NCBI GenBank assembly: GCA_002968845.1
Contig: PVBG01000016.1
Coordinates: 62,001-126,000 of the forward strand
Length of the DNA stretch: 64,000 bases
Direction of reading: 5' to 3'
Source of the DNA: Neorhizobium tomejilense
Lineage (GTDB): Bacteria; Pseudomonadota; Alphaproteobacteria; Rhizobiales; Rhizobiaceae
Positions 26,362 through 35,161 of this stretch are shown piece after piece (positions within the stretch are counted from its first letter, which is position 1; each line of letters opens with the position of its first letter). The position numbers and the translations under genes are program-made. The notes beneath the pieces are model-generated. The model was given only the letters and a program-made list of their open reading frames with translations, ran no database searches and was not told where the DNA came from.

Positions 26362-27249
26362 TTACTCCAGATTCTGGACCTGTTCGCGGAACTGGTCGAT
26401 GACGACTTTCAAATCGATGCCGGCGGAGGTGACCGCGGCCGAATTGGACTTCGAACAGATAGTATTCGATTCCCGGTTAAATTCCTGTGCAAGGAAATCG
26501 AGCCGGCGACCCACCGGGCCGCCCTTGTCTATAAGCTCGCCCGCGGCCGCCACATGCGCCTTCAGCCGGTCGATCTCTTCGCGCAGATCGGCCTTGGTGG
26601 CAAGCAGGGCCGCTTCCGCATGCAGCCGGTCGCGGTCGAGCGTCGGCGCCTCCTGGAGGAGCGCAGCGAGCTGGAAGGACAGCTTGCGGGCGATCTCTTC
26701 CGGCGTGCGGGAAGGGTCGATTTCGACGACCTGGGCAAGTTCGGCGATGCGGGCGACCTGGCCTTTGAGGACGGCTGCAAGCGCCGTGCCCTCGCCCTCG
26801 CGCATCCGCTGCAGATGCCCGATCGCCTCGTCGAGGCTCGCGAGGATCGCAGTATCGCGGGCTGCGACCGTCTCCTCGTCCTCTTCCGCCTCGCGGATGT
26901 CCACAAGCCCGCGAATGCCCATCAGCGTATCGAGCCTCAGCGGCGAAGGATCAACGAGATCGCCCAGTTCGGCGCGCAGCGCCATCACGGCTGCCAGCGC
27001 ATCGCGGTTCAGCACCGCTTCCACCTTGGTCTCGGCAACGGTGAGGGTCAGGGTCGCCTGCAGATTGCCGCGCGAAAATTTCTCCGAGATCACCCGGCGG
27101 ACGTCCGGCTCCAGCCGTTCGAGACCCGGCGGCAGACGCAGCCTTATATCGAGGCCCTTGCCGTTCACCGAGCGCAGTTCCCATGCATAACGGTTGCGCC
27201 CGCTCGTGCCTTCGCTGCGGGCAAAACCGGTCATGGACTGCAATGTCAT
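26362..27249 (-). CDS. YicC-family endoribonuclease
   Basis: A 295-residue YicC: MTLQSMTGFARSEG at the N-terminus, the SVNGKGLDIRLRLPPGLE block and a C-terminal DUF1732-type domain (HAEAALLATKADLREEIDRL, then NTICSKSNSAAVTSAGIDLK) are typical. E. coli YicC is a ribonuclease acting on the small RNA RyhB; here the RNA target is unknown. Position between mltG and gmk is conserved in alphaproteobacteria. Confidence 0.93.
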   Translation of the reverse strand: MTLQSMTGFARSEGTSGRNRYAWELRSVNGKGLDIRLRLPPGLERLEPDVRRVISEKFSRGNLQATLTLTVAETKVEAVLNRDALAAVMALRAELGDLVDPSPLRLDTLMGIRGLVDIREAEEDEETVAARDTAILASLDEAIGHLQRMREGEGTALAAVLKGQVARIAELAQVVEIDPSRTPEEIARKLSFQLAALLQEAPTLDRDRLHAEAALLATKADLREEIDRLKAHVAAAGELIDKGGPVGRRLDFLAQEFNRESNTICSKSNSAAVTSAGIDLKVVIDQFREQVQNLE

Positions 27250-27281
27250 CGGTGTCTCCAGATCATGCTTTCGGGAAGCGG

Positions 27282-28475
27282 TCAGTTGCTCTTCGGCGGC
27301 TTTTCCGCTTCGTCGCCGTCCGGCTGGCCGTCCACCACTTCCGGGTTGGCGGCGCGCTCGGACTCCATTCTACGCCAACGACGGACGTTGGCATTGTGTT
27401 CCTCGAGCGTCGCGGCGAACACATGCCCGCCGGTGCCGTCGGCCACGAAATAGAGGTCCTTGGTCCGCCAGGGATTGGCTACGGCTTCGAGGGCGGCCCG
27501 GCCGGGATTGGAGATCGGCGTCGGCGGCAGACCCTTGATCTGGTAGGTGTTATAGGGCGTCTGCTTGGCAAGGTCCGACTTGAAGATCGGCCGGTCTGAG
27601 GGTTTTCCCTCGCCGCCGAAGATGCCGTAGACGATCGTCGGGTCCGACTGCAGGCGCATGCCGCGCTGCAGCCGGTTGATGAAGACAGAGGCTACATGGG
27701 CGCGCTCGTCTTCCTTGCCGGTCTCCTTCTCGACAATCGAGGCGAGCACGACGAATTCTTCCCTGGTCTTGATCGGCAGATCCGGGTCGCGACGCTCCCA
27801 GATCTGGTCGACCATCTTCTGCTGCGCAACCCGCATCTGCTGGATGATGTCGGCGCGCTTGCTGCCGCGCGAGAACTTGTAGGTATCGGGCCTCAAGCTT
27901 CCCTCGGCCGGCAGTTCGGACGGCAGGTCGCCTTCGAGCACCGCATCCTCGGCGAGGCGCAGCATCATCTGGCGCACCGTCAGACCCTCCGGCATGACGA
28001 CCGAATAGAGGATCGACTTGCCCGATTCCAGGATACCCATGATGTCCTTCATGGAGGCCCGCGCCTTGATTTCGTATTCGCCCGCCTTCAGCGTCTCGCC
28101 CTTGCGCAGGTAGGTCGCCGTCACGTAGCGGAAGATGCGCGCGTCGGAGATGATGCCGTTGCGTTCGAGATTGGTGGCGATTTCCGCAAGCCCGTTGCCG
28201 GGGCGGACCATGAAATGGGTGTTGGCTTCGAGCGGGCCCGGCTGCTGGAAGGCCGAGATCATGTAGTAGAAGCCGGCAACACCGATCACGCAGAGAACGA
28301 CGACCATGGTCATCAGGAAATTCAGGAAGATGACGACCTGGCTGCGTGCCTTCTTGGAACGACGGGGCGGTTCCGGAACGCGTTCAGGCTTCAAGGCCTC
28401 GTTCGGCGATTTCGGAATAATCGGCCCTCTGCCATTGCCGGGCGGCAATTCACTGACATGATTCGTATCGTTCAA
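27282..28475 (-). CDS. mltG: Endolytic murein transglycosylase
   Basis: A 397-residue MltG: a cytoplasmic proline-rich N-terminus, one membrane helix near residues 48-72 (VVIFLNFLMTMVVVLCVIGV), a LysM-like region and the YceG catalytic domain with ASIVEKETG, whose Glu is the catalytic residue, and LQSDPTIVYG. It cuts nascent glycan strands at the inner membrane. The only start giving the full domain is a TTG at 28475 with a G-rich upstream sequence, so initiation is probably weak. A polar C-terminal extension follows the domain. Confidence 0.93.
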   Translation of the reverse strand: MNDTNHVSELPPGNGRGPIIPKSPNEALKPERVPEPPRRSKKARSQVVIFLNFLMTMVVVLCVIGVAGFYYMISAFQQPGPLEANTHFMVRPGNGLAEIATNLERNGIISDARIFRYVTATYLRKGETLKAGEYEIKARASMKDIMGILESGKSILYSVVMPEGLTVRQMMLRLAEDAVLEGDLPSELPAEGSLRPDTYKFSRGSKRADIIQQMRVAQQKMVDQIWERRDPDLPIKTREEFVVLASIVEKETGKEDERAHVASVFINRLQRGMRLQSDPTIVYGIFGGEGKPSDRPIFKSDLAKQTPYNTYQIKGLPPTPISNPGRAALEAVANPWRTKDLYFVADGTGGHVFAATLEEHNANVRRWRRMESERAANPEVVDGQPDGDEAEKPPKSN

Positions 28476-28624
28476 CCGCGCCCCCCGGGGTTAACGCCCC
28501 CCTACAGACTCAAAGACTTTAGACCTGCTTCTGGCCAACCAATGCGGCGAAAAACAGGTCCAGAAGATGATACGAGCCGAGCCGCGAGTCCAGCCGGCAT
28601 ATGTTTCAGGGCAAGCCCTAAAAA

Positions 28625-29887
28625 TCAGGCTTCGTAGCGGCGCAGCACGAGAGATGCGTTGGTGCCGCCGAAACCGAAGGAGTTCGACAGCGCGATGTTG
28701 ATCTCGCGCTTGCGCGCCTTGTGAGGCACGAGGTCGATCGCCGTCTCGACATCGGGATTGTCGAGGTTGAGCGTCGGCGGCGCGATGTTGTCGCGAATTG
28801 CGAGCGCCGAGAAGATCGCCTCGACCGCACCGGCAGCACCGAGAAGATGGCCGATCGCCGATTTGGTCGACGACATGGAGATCTTCGAGGCGGCGTTGCC
28901 GACCAGGCGCTCGACCGCGCCGAGCTCGATCGTGTCGGCCATGGTCGAGGTGCCGTGGGCGTTGATGTAGTCGACGTCCGACGCCGAAATACCCGCACGC
29001 TTCAGCGCCGCAGTCATGCAGCGAAACGCACCGTCGCCGTCTTCCGAAGGCGCGGTGATGTGGAAGGCGTCGCCGGACATGCCGTAGCCGACCACTTCCG
29101 CATAGATCTTGGCGCCGCGGGCCTTGGCATGTTCCAGCTCTTCCAGAACCACGATGCCGGCGCCCTCGCCCATGACGAAACCGTCGCGGTCGCGGTCATA
29201 GGGGCGCGAGGCCTTCTGCGGATCGTCGTTGTGCTGGGTCGAAAGCGCCTTGCAGGCGGCGAAACCGGCCAGCGAAATGCGGCAGATCGGCGATTCCGCG
29301 CCGCCGGCGACCATCACCTCGGCATCGCCGAAGGCGATCATCCGGGCCGCGTCGCCGATCGCGTGGGCGCCGGTGGAACAGGCCGTGACGACCGCGTGGT
29401 TCGGACCGCGCAGCTTGTGGCGGATCGACACCTGGCCGGAGACGAGATTGATCAGCCGGCCGGGAATGAAGAAGGGCGAGATGCGGCGCGGACCTTTGTC
29501 GCGCAACGTGTAGCCCGCCTCGACAATGCCTTCGAGGCCGCCGATGCCCGAGCCGATCAGCACGCCGGTGGCGATCTGGTCCTCGTCGGTCTTCGGATGC
29601 CAGCCGGCATCTTCGAGCGCCATTTCGGCGGCGGCCACGCCGTAGATGATGAAGGGATCGACCTTGCGCTGTTCCTTCGGCTCCATCCACTGGTCCACGT
29701 TGAACGTGCCATCGGAACCGTCGCCGACAGGAATGCGGCAGGCGATCTTTGCGGGAAGGTCTTCGACCTCGAATTCAGTGACGACGCGGGCGGAGTTCTG
29801 GCCGGCCAGCAAGCGCGACCAGCTGACTTCCGTTCCGCATCCGAGAGGAGATACCATGCCGGTACCGGTGATAACGACCCGTCTCAT
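28625..29887 (-). CDS. fabF: Beta-ketoacyl-ACP synthase II
   Basis: A 420-residue KAS II. The catalytic Cys-His-His triad is visible: VTACSTGAHAIGDA with the nucleophile Cys, NAHGTSTMADTIE and SAIGHLLGAAG with the two His. FGFGGTNASLVLRRY closes the protein. The enzyme condenses malonyl-ACP with the growing acyl-ACP. It follows acpP on the minus strand, with a hairpin at 29948-29971 between them. Confidence 0.97.
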   Translation of the reverse strand: MRRVVITGTGMVSPLGCGTEVSWSRLLAGQNSARVVTEFEVEDLPAKIACRIPVGDGSDGTFNVDQWMEPKEQRKVDPFIIYGVAAAEMALEDAGWHPKTDEDQIATGVLIGSGIGGLEGIVEAGYTLRDKGPRRISPFFIPGRLINLVSGQVSIRHKLRGPNHAVVTACSTGAHAIGDAARMIAFGDAEVMVAGGAESPICRISLAGFAACKALSTQHNDDPQKASRPYDRDRDGFVMGEGAGIVVLEELEHAKARGAKIYAEVVGYGMSGDAFHITAPSEDGDGAFRCMTAALKRAGISASDVDYINAHGTSTMADTIELGAVERLVGNAASKISMSSTKSAIGHLLGAAGAVEAIFSALAIRDNIAPPTLNLDNPDVETAIDLVPHKARKREINIALSNSFGFGGTNASLVLRRYEA

Positions 29888-29947
29888 CGCCAGTGCCCTA
29901 CCCTATAATTTTTTCTCGATTTTCAGGGCCCAAGCCCCAATTGCTGA

Positions 29948-29974
29948 AACGGCCCGAACAAGCGGGCCGTTTTC
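29948..29974 (-). terminator. Hairpin between acpP and fabF, partial terminator
   Basis: A 9-bp stem AACGGCCCG/CGGGCCGTT with loop AACAAG lies between acpP and fabF. On the minus strand it is followed only by TTT-like sequence, so partial termination or mRNA processing that keeps acpP mRNA in excess is a plausible role. Confidence 0.45.
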
Positions 29975-30015
29975 GGGACCTGCCTTGCGGCGTCATCCCC
30001 ACTATGTCGGGTTGA

Positions 30016-30252
30016 TCAGGCCTGGGCCTTCTCGATGAACTTCACAGCGTCGCCGACGGTCAGGATGGAATCGGCAGCGTCGTCAGGGATCTCAACGCCG
30101 AATTCTTCCTCGAAAGCCATGACCAGTTCGACGGTGTCGAGCGAGTCCGCACCGAGATCGTCGATGAAGCTTGCGCCTTCGACGACTTTGTCGGCGTCGA
30201 CGCCGAGGTGGTCAATAACAATTTTCTTAACGCGTTCTGCGATATCGCTCAT
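30016..30252 (-). CDS. acpP: Acyl carrier protein
   Basis: A 78-residue acidic protein: [19 protein letters not shown], then [20 protein letters not shown], where Ser37 of DSL carries the 4'-phosphopantetheine arm. Length and sequence are those of the housekeeping ACP. The frame is open upstream to 30426, but homology begins at this ATG. It lies between fabG and fabF. The 287 bases upstream (30253-30539) should hold its promoter; I could not pick out a convincing one. Confidence 0.97.
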   Translation of the reverse strand: MSDIAERVKKIVIDHLGVDADKVVEGASFIDDLGADSLDTVELVMAFEEEFGVEIPDDAADSILTVGDAVKFIEKAQA

Positions 30253-30539
30253 GTCGGTTTCCTCGACCTTTGTCTTTATCGAATGCCCGATCGGCATCCG
30301 CACCCTGTTAAAAACCTGCGACCGCCGCTTGTTCAGCGCCGATGCGGGCAAACCCGTTCTCCCCTTTTCAGGTTCCGATCCTATTGCACTCACGCAATAT
30401 GACGGCCTGCATTTCAGGGTGACCATTCACAGTCATGGCCCGCTTAACATGGTTTCCGTGTTCAGCAAAGCCAGAATTTGTTCCATTGCACAGCCGCCAA
30501 CAACCGATTGTAACGTGTTTTCCTGACGGCGGCACTCAA

Positions 30540-31277
30540 TCAGATCATCGCCATGCCGCCGTTGACATGCAGGGTCTGGCCGGTGACGTAGCCAGCCTCG
30601 CTGGAGGCGAGATAAAGGACCGCGGACGCGATGTCCGATCCGGCGCCCATGCGCTTCATCGGAATGGCGCCGAGGATCGCCTCTTTCTGCTTGTCGTTGA
30701 GCTTGCCGGTCATCGCGCTGTCGATGAACCCCGGCGCGACGCAGTTGACCGTCACGTTGCGGGTGGCGATCTCCGCCGCCAGCGATTTGGAAAAACCGAT
30801 CATGCCGGCCTTGGAGGCGCAGTAATTGGTCTGGCCGGGATTGCCGGTGACGCCGACCACGGAGGTGATGTTGATGATGCGGCCGTAACGGCGGCGCATC
30901 ATCGGATGGGTGAGTTCGCGGGTCAGGCGGAAGACCGCCGTGAGATTGACTTCCAGAACCGCATCCCAGTCCTCGTCGCTCATGCGCACGAACAGGCCGT
31001 CCTTGGTGATGCCGGCATTGTTGACGAGGATGTCGACGCCTTCGAGCTCGGCCTCGGCCTTTTCGCCGAGCGCCTTCACTTCGGCGCGGTCCGAGAGGTT
31101 GGCCGGGAAGATCTTGACCCGGTCGCCGAGTTCGGCGGCAAGCGCCTCGAGCTTCTCGACGCGCGTGCCGTGCAGGCCGACTGTGGCGCCCCGGCTGTGC
31201 AGCATCCTGGCGATCTCTTCGCCAAGCCCGCCGGTTGCGCCCGTCACCAATGCCTTGCGGCCGGTCAAATCAAACAT
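30540..31277 (-). CDS. fabG: 3-oxoacyl-ACP reductase
   Basis: A 245-residue short-chain dehydrogenase: TGATGGLGEEIA (NADPH binding), NNAGIT, the catalytic ITSVVG Ser and YCASKAG with Tyr-x3-Lys, and VAPGFIDSAMT. It reduces beta-ketoacyl-ACP. The context fabD-fabG-acpP-fabF makes the FabG call secure. The start ATG at 31277 opens the Rossmann fold; the frame beyond overlaps the spacer to fabD only. Confidence 0.97.
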   Translation of the reverse strand: MFDLTGRKALVTGATGGLGEEIARMLHSRGATVGLHGTRVEKLEALAAELGDRVKIFPANLSDRAEVKALGEKAEAELEGVDILVNNAGITKDGLFVRMSDEDWDAVLEVNLTAVFRLTRELTHPMMRRRYGRIINITSVVGVTGNPGQTNYCASKAGMIGFSKSLAAEIATRNVTVNCVAPGFIDSAMTGKLNDKQKEAILGAIPMKRMGAGSDIASAVLYLASSEAGYVTGQTLHVNGGMAMI

Positions 31278-31305
31278 GATCGTGTTCCTTCGCGTGTCTT
31301 TGGTT

Positions 31306-32274
31306 TCAGCCGAGAACGGCTGTGAGCGCGGCTTCGATATCGGCCGGCGTGTTGACGGCAATGCCGGAGATATTCTTGTCGATGCGGCGGGCAAGGCCGG
31401 TCAGCACTTTTCCCGAGCCGATCTCGTAAAGGGTCGTCACGCCGTTGGCGCCGAACCATTCCACCGTCTCGCGCCAGCGGACCTGGCCGGTGACCTGGGT
31501 GACCAGCAGCTTGGCAATCTCGTCGGCATCATAGACCGGCACGGCGCGTACATTGGCGATAACCGGCACGACCGGATTGTTCTTCGCCACCTTGTCGAGC
31601 GCGTGGCGCATGGCGTCGGCCGCCGGCGCCATCAGGTCGCTGTGGAAGGGTGCGGAGACCGGCAGCATGATGGCGCGCTTGGCGCCCTTTTCGGTCGCAA
31701 GCCCTGCTGCCTTTTCGACCGCTGCCTTGGAGCCGGAGATGACCAGCTGGCCGCCGCCATTGTCGTTGGCGATCTGGCAGATGCCGGCCTCGCGCGCTTC
31801 GGCGCAGATCGCATCGACGTCGCCGTGCTCAAGGCCGATGATCGCCGCCATGGCGCCCTGCCCGACAGGCACCGCAGACTGCATGGCATCGCCGCGGATG
31901 CGCAGCAGGCGTGCGGTATCGGCCAGCGAAAAAGTGCCGGCGGCGCAAAGAGCAGAGTATTCGCCCAGCGAATGGCCGGCGACGAAGGCGACCTTGTCGG
32001 CGAGCTTCAGGCCGCGCGCTTCCATCACCCGGATCGCGGCGACCGAGACGGCCATCAGCGCCGGCTGCGCATTGGCGGTCAGCGTCAGCGTTTCTTCCGG
32101 ACCATTCCACATGATGTCGGAGAGCTTCTGGCCGAGCGCCTCGTCGACTTCATCGAAGACTGCGCGGGCTTCGGGAAAAGCCTCCGCCAGATCCTTGCCC
32201 ATGCCGACAGCCTGGCTGCCCTGGCCGGGGAACGTGAATGCGATGCTCGTTGAAGTGCCGTCTGTTGTGGCCAT
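31306..32274 (-). CDS. fabD: Malonyl-CoA:ACP transacylase
   Basis: A 322-residue acyltransferase: FTFPGQGSQ, the nucleophile elbow GHSLGE with catalytic Ser, and VSAPFHSDLM with catalytic His are visible. It loads malonyl groups onto ACP. ATG 32274 is preceded by GGAAGGAAA. It is the first gene of the minus-strand fatty-acid block and lies 28 bases upstream of fabG. Confidence 0.97.
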   Translation of the reverse strand: MATTDGTSTSIAFTFPGQGSQAVGMGKDLAEAFPEARAVFDEVDEALGQKLSDIMWNGPEETLTLTANAQPALMAVSVAAIRVMEARGLKLADKVAFVAGHSLGEYSALCAAGTFSLADTARLLRIRGDAMQSAVPVGQGAMAAIIGLEHGDVDAICAEAREAGICQIANDNGGGQLVISGSKAAVEKAAGLATEKGAKRAIMLPVSAPFHSDLMAPAADAMRHALDKVAKNNPVVPVIANVRAVPVYDADEIAKLLVTQVTGQVRWRETVEWFGANGVTTLYEIGSGKVLTGLARRIDKNISGIAVNTPADIEAALTAVLG

Positions 32275-32438
32275 GGGATGATTTCCTTCCCTTATGTTTT
32301 GCCCTCTCCATTCACATTCCGGCCCGGAGAGTCAAGGGCGGCGCGGTTTTCGGGGCCTTTTCCGGCCCGTTGTCCCCTTGCGCTTCGTCAAATCGCGCTT
32401 AGAGTGCCGCCGACTTTTTGAGGACGGGATCTGTCGGC

Positions 32439-33485
32439 ATGAAATACAAGAAACTTGGGCGCACGGACCTCTCCGTGTCGGAAATCTGCCTCGGCACGAT
32501 GACCTGGGGCACCCAGAATTCGGAAGCCGAAGCCCATGAACAGATGGACTACGCGTTCGAGAACGGCATCAACTTCTTCGACACCGCCGAACTCTATCCG
32601 ACCACACCGGCCGGCCCCGCCACCTATGGCCGTACCGAGGAATATATCGGCACCTGGCTGAAGAAGAATGCGGCCAAGCGCAAGGACCTCGTCCTCGCCA
32701 CGAAGATCGCCGGCGGCGGTCGTCCGCATATCCGCGACGGACGCGACATCGAATCCGCCACCATCCGCCAGGCCGTGGACGCCAGCCTGACCCGCCTCCA
32801 GACCGACTATATCGACCTCTACCAGATCCACTGGCCGAACCGCGGCACCTTCCATTTCCGCAATTCCTGGACTTTCGACGTCACGCAGCAGGACCGCGAC
32901 AAGGCCGCCGCCGAAATCGCCGAAATCCTCGAAACGCTCGGCGATCTGGTGAAGGAAGGCAAGCTGCGCGCTGTCGGCCTGTCCAACGAAAGCGCCTGGG
33001 GCGCGATGAAATACCTGCGCCTGTCGGAGAAAAAGGCCCTGCCGCGCATCGCCTCGCTGCAGAACGAATACAATCTCCTCTACCGGCATTTCGATCTCGA
33101 CCTCGCCGAGGTCGCCCATCACGAGGATGTCGGGCTGATGGCCTATTCGCCGCTCGCCGCCGGCCTCCTCACCGGCAAGTACCAGAACGGCGCAAGGCCG
33201 GAAGGATCCCGGGCGACGATCAACACGGATCTCGGCGGCCGCCTGACACCCTATCAGGAGCCGGCCGTGAAGGCCTATCTTGAGGTCGCCGAAAAGCACG
33301 GCCTCGACCTCGCCCAGATGGCGCTCGCCTTCTGCCTGTCACGCCCCTTCATGACGTCGATCATCATCGGCGCGACGTCGATGGCCCAGCTGAAACACGA
33401 CATGGCGGCTGCGGACCTGACATTGTCGGACGAGGTGTTCGCGGACATCGCCAGGGTTCATCGGCAGTATCCGATGCCGCTGTAG
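32439..33485 (+). CDS. Aldo/keto reductase
   Basis: A 348-residue AKR of the Tas/YajO type. The tetrad residues are visible: FFDTAELYP supplies Asp and Tyr, LATKIAG Lys and YQIHWPN His. NADPH-binding segments QNEYNLLYR and IIGATSMAQLKHD follow. The frame is open from 32418 but homology starts at MKYKKLGRTDLSVSEICLGT. The substrate is unknown; relatives reduce small aldehydes. It is a single gene, followed by a probable terminator hairpin. Confidence 0.92.
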   Translation: MKYKKLGRTDLSVSEICLGTMTWGTQNSEAEAHEQMDYAFENGINFFDTAELYPTTPAGPATYGRTEEYIGTWLKKNAAKRKDLVLATKIAGGGRPHIRDGRDIESATIRQAVDASLTRLQTDYIDLYQIHWPNRGTFHFRNSWTFDVTQQDRDKAAAEIAEILETLGDLVKEGKLRAVGLSNESAWGAMKYLRLSEKKALPRIASLQNEYNLLYRHFDLDLAEVAHHEDVGLMAYSPLAAGLLTGKYQNGARPEGSRATINTDLGGRLTPYQEPAVKAYLEVAEKHGLDLAQMALAFCLSRPFMTSIIIGATSMAQLKHDMAAADLTLSDEVFADIARVHRQYPMPL

Positions 33486-33516
33486 GCCTCATGACACCCT
33501 AAGATTTCGGCATCGG

Positions 33517-33550
33517 ACCAGAGGGGAGGCGCTTCCTGCCTCTGGTTCGT
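33517..33550 (+). terminator. Probable terminator of the aldo/keto reductase gene
   Basis: An 8-bp stem ACCAGAGG/CCTCTGGT with a 14-base partly structured loop is followed by TCGTTGT. It lies 32 bases after the stop codon. Confidence 0.5.
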
Positions 33551-33669
33551 TGTCGGACACACGCAAAGCGGGATAACAGCTCGTCACGCAGGCCAGAATT
33601 GATACATTTTGCAACCTGTATTTACACTTTGTTTACGCCCTTCCCGCACCGTCCGGCATAATGTTACAG

Positions 33670-33693
33670 GCGATCACATTCGAGGATGATCGC
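33670..33693. promoter_or_regulatory. Inverted repeat upstream of the first RTX-like gene
   Basis: GCGATCA and TGATCGC with a 10-base spacer lie 20 bases before the start codon at 33713. A possible -10, CATAAT, is at 33657-33662. Whether this is an operator is not known. Confidence 0.35.
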
Positions 33694-33712
33694 TCTCGAC
33701 GGGGGAACGTGC

Positions 33713-34933
33713 ATGCTGGGTGCGCTATCATCGGTCAATGCCAGCTATTCGGGCAGTTCGGCGCTGCTGCTCCTCCAGTCCATCTCGGCCAGCCAGACGG
33801 GTAGCGACGGCAAATCCTATACCGCCTCCGCGGGCCTCGCCCTGACCTCCAACCACACCGCCAGCGCCGCGGTCGACCTCCTGATCCGCATCATCATGGA
33901 TGCCCAGGGCAACAGCCAGGTCGAGATCGATGCCGAGGGCGGGACAGCGACGGCCAAAACCGGCGACGGCGACGACACGATCGAGATTCGCGCCGGCGCA
34001 GCATTCGGCGTCTACGGCGGCGGCGACGACGACCGGATCAACATCGTTGCGACCGGCATCCAGATGAGTGAGCTGCCCACTACAGGCCATATCTACGGTG
34101 GCTCGGGCAACGACCACATCGACATCGACAGCAACGGAACCGTACATGGCGTCTATGGCGAGGACGGTGACGACGTTATCGGTATCACCCGTACCGGCAA
34201 TGACCCCGATTCTTGGGGCCGGTTTGGCATCGATATTGTCAATGGCGGTTCGGGTAACGACACGATGCAACTCGAAAGCAGCATGAATGTCGGCCGCATC
34301 TACGGCGACAGGGGCGACGACCTCATCGACATCAAGGCCAACGGGTGGGCTGACGGGATCCGTGGCGGCGACGGCAACGACAGCATCACCGCGCAGGCAA
34401 AAGACGTATCAGTTCTAGATGGAGGCGCCGGCGACGACACGATCGTCGTCAACGCCTCCCATGCGAGCTACATCGATGGCGGCGACGGCAACGATACGAT
34501 CATCGTCACGACGGACAGCTTCCTCAAAAATATTTCGGGCGGCAAGGGCGATGACCATGTCGTGCTCGACAACAGGGGCCGGACCGAGGCCAGCTACTAT
34601 TTCAGCGCCGGCGATGGCCGCGATGTGGTCGCCACCAACGGCCCGCTCGAAATCAGCGGCTTCAGCGAGGACGGCACGCAGCGTCTCGACATGAGCAAGG
34701 CCAGCATCACCATGGATGGCGACACCGTAACGATCGGCTTTGACGGCTCCTCGGACAGCATCACCGTGAAGCTCGGCGGGCGGATGGCCGATGCGGGCAA
34801 CATCCACCTCGTCTACAAGCCGGAAACCCAGTCGCTGCTGATCGCCGACGACCGGTATATTGTCGAGAATTATCCGCCCCAGATGGTCTTCAACGCGCCC
34901 GAAGGTAGTCACGTAGGCTCCTTCCAGCGGTAA
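33713..34933 (+). CDS. RTX-like calcium-binding repeat protein 1
   Basis: A 406-residue acidic protein with no signal peptide. From about residue 85 it carries at least nine GGxGxDxI-type blocks (for example GGGDDDRINI, GGSGNDHIDI, GGDGNDSITA, GGAGDDTIVV, GGKGDDHVVL), spaced at about 18-36 residues where classical RTX has nine. The C-terminal domain (YYFSAGDGRDVVATNGP, then DTVTIGFDGSSDSITVKLGG) is shared with the protein at 35162-36100. Calcium binding and type I secretion are family inference; no secretion genes are in the window. ATG 33713 has GGGGGAA upstream and is preferred to the frame's earlier codon at 33686. Confidence 0.78.
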   Translation: MLGALSSVNASYSGSSALLLLQSISASQTGSDGKSYTASAGLALTSNHTASAAVDLLIRIIMDAQGNSQVEIDAEGGTATAKTGDGDDTIEIRAGAAFGVYGGGDDDRINIVATGIQMSELPTTGHIYGGSGNDHIDIDSNGTVHGVYGEDGDDVIGITRTGNDPDSWGRFGIDIVNGGSGNDTMQLESSMNVGRIYGDRGDDLIDIKANGWADGIRGGDGNDSITAQAKDVSVLDGGAGDDTIVVNASHASYIDGGDGNDTIIVTTDSFLKNISGGKGDDHVVLDNRGRTEASYYFSAGDGRDVVATNGPLEISGFSEDGTQRLDMSKASITMDGDTVTIGFDGSSDSITVKLGGRMADAGNIHLVYKPETQSLLIADDRYIVENYPPQMVFNAPEGSHVGSFQR

Positions 34934-35161
34934 GGCTTCTTCCGCAGGCGCAGGCCGGGCGGCATGACATGGCAACGAATCCTTCGAACTTGATCGAGAG
35001 ATGCCGTGCAACCGCGAAAACAGCCGCTTTTTCTTTACCAAGCGCTTACCGCGCAAAGCGATGCAGCTGTTTTGCAGCCCTCAGCTCCGATAAGCTGTTC
35101 TCAATCAATGTCCGGCATGATGGCGGCATGTGAAAGACGGGACCTGTGGCCTCTGGGCTGC

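Noticed and set aside
25729-27453. A 574-codon plus-strand open frame across gmk and yicC
   Set aside because: It spans two well-supported minus-strand genes and contains no protein motif.
30253-30539. A promoter for acpP
   Set aside because: No pair of elements with acceptable spacing stood out on the minus strand.
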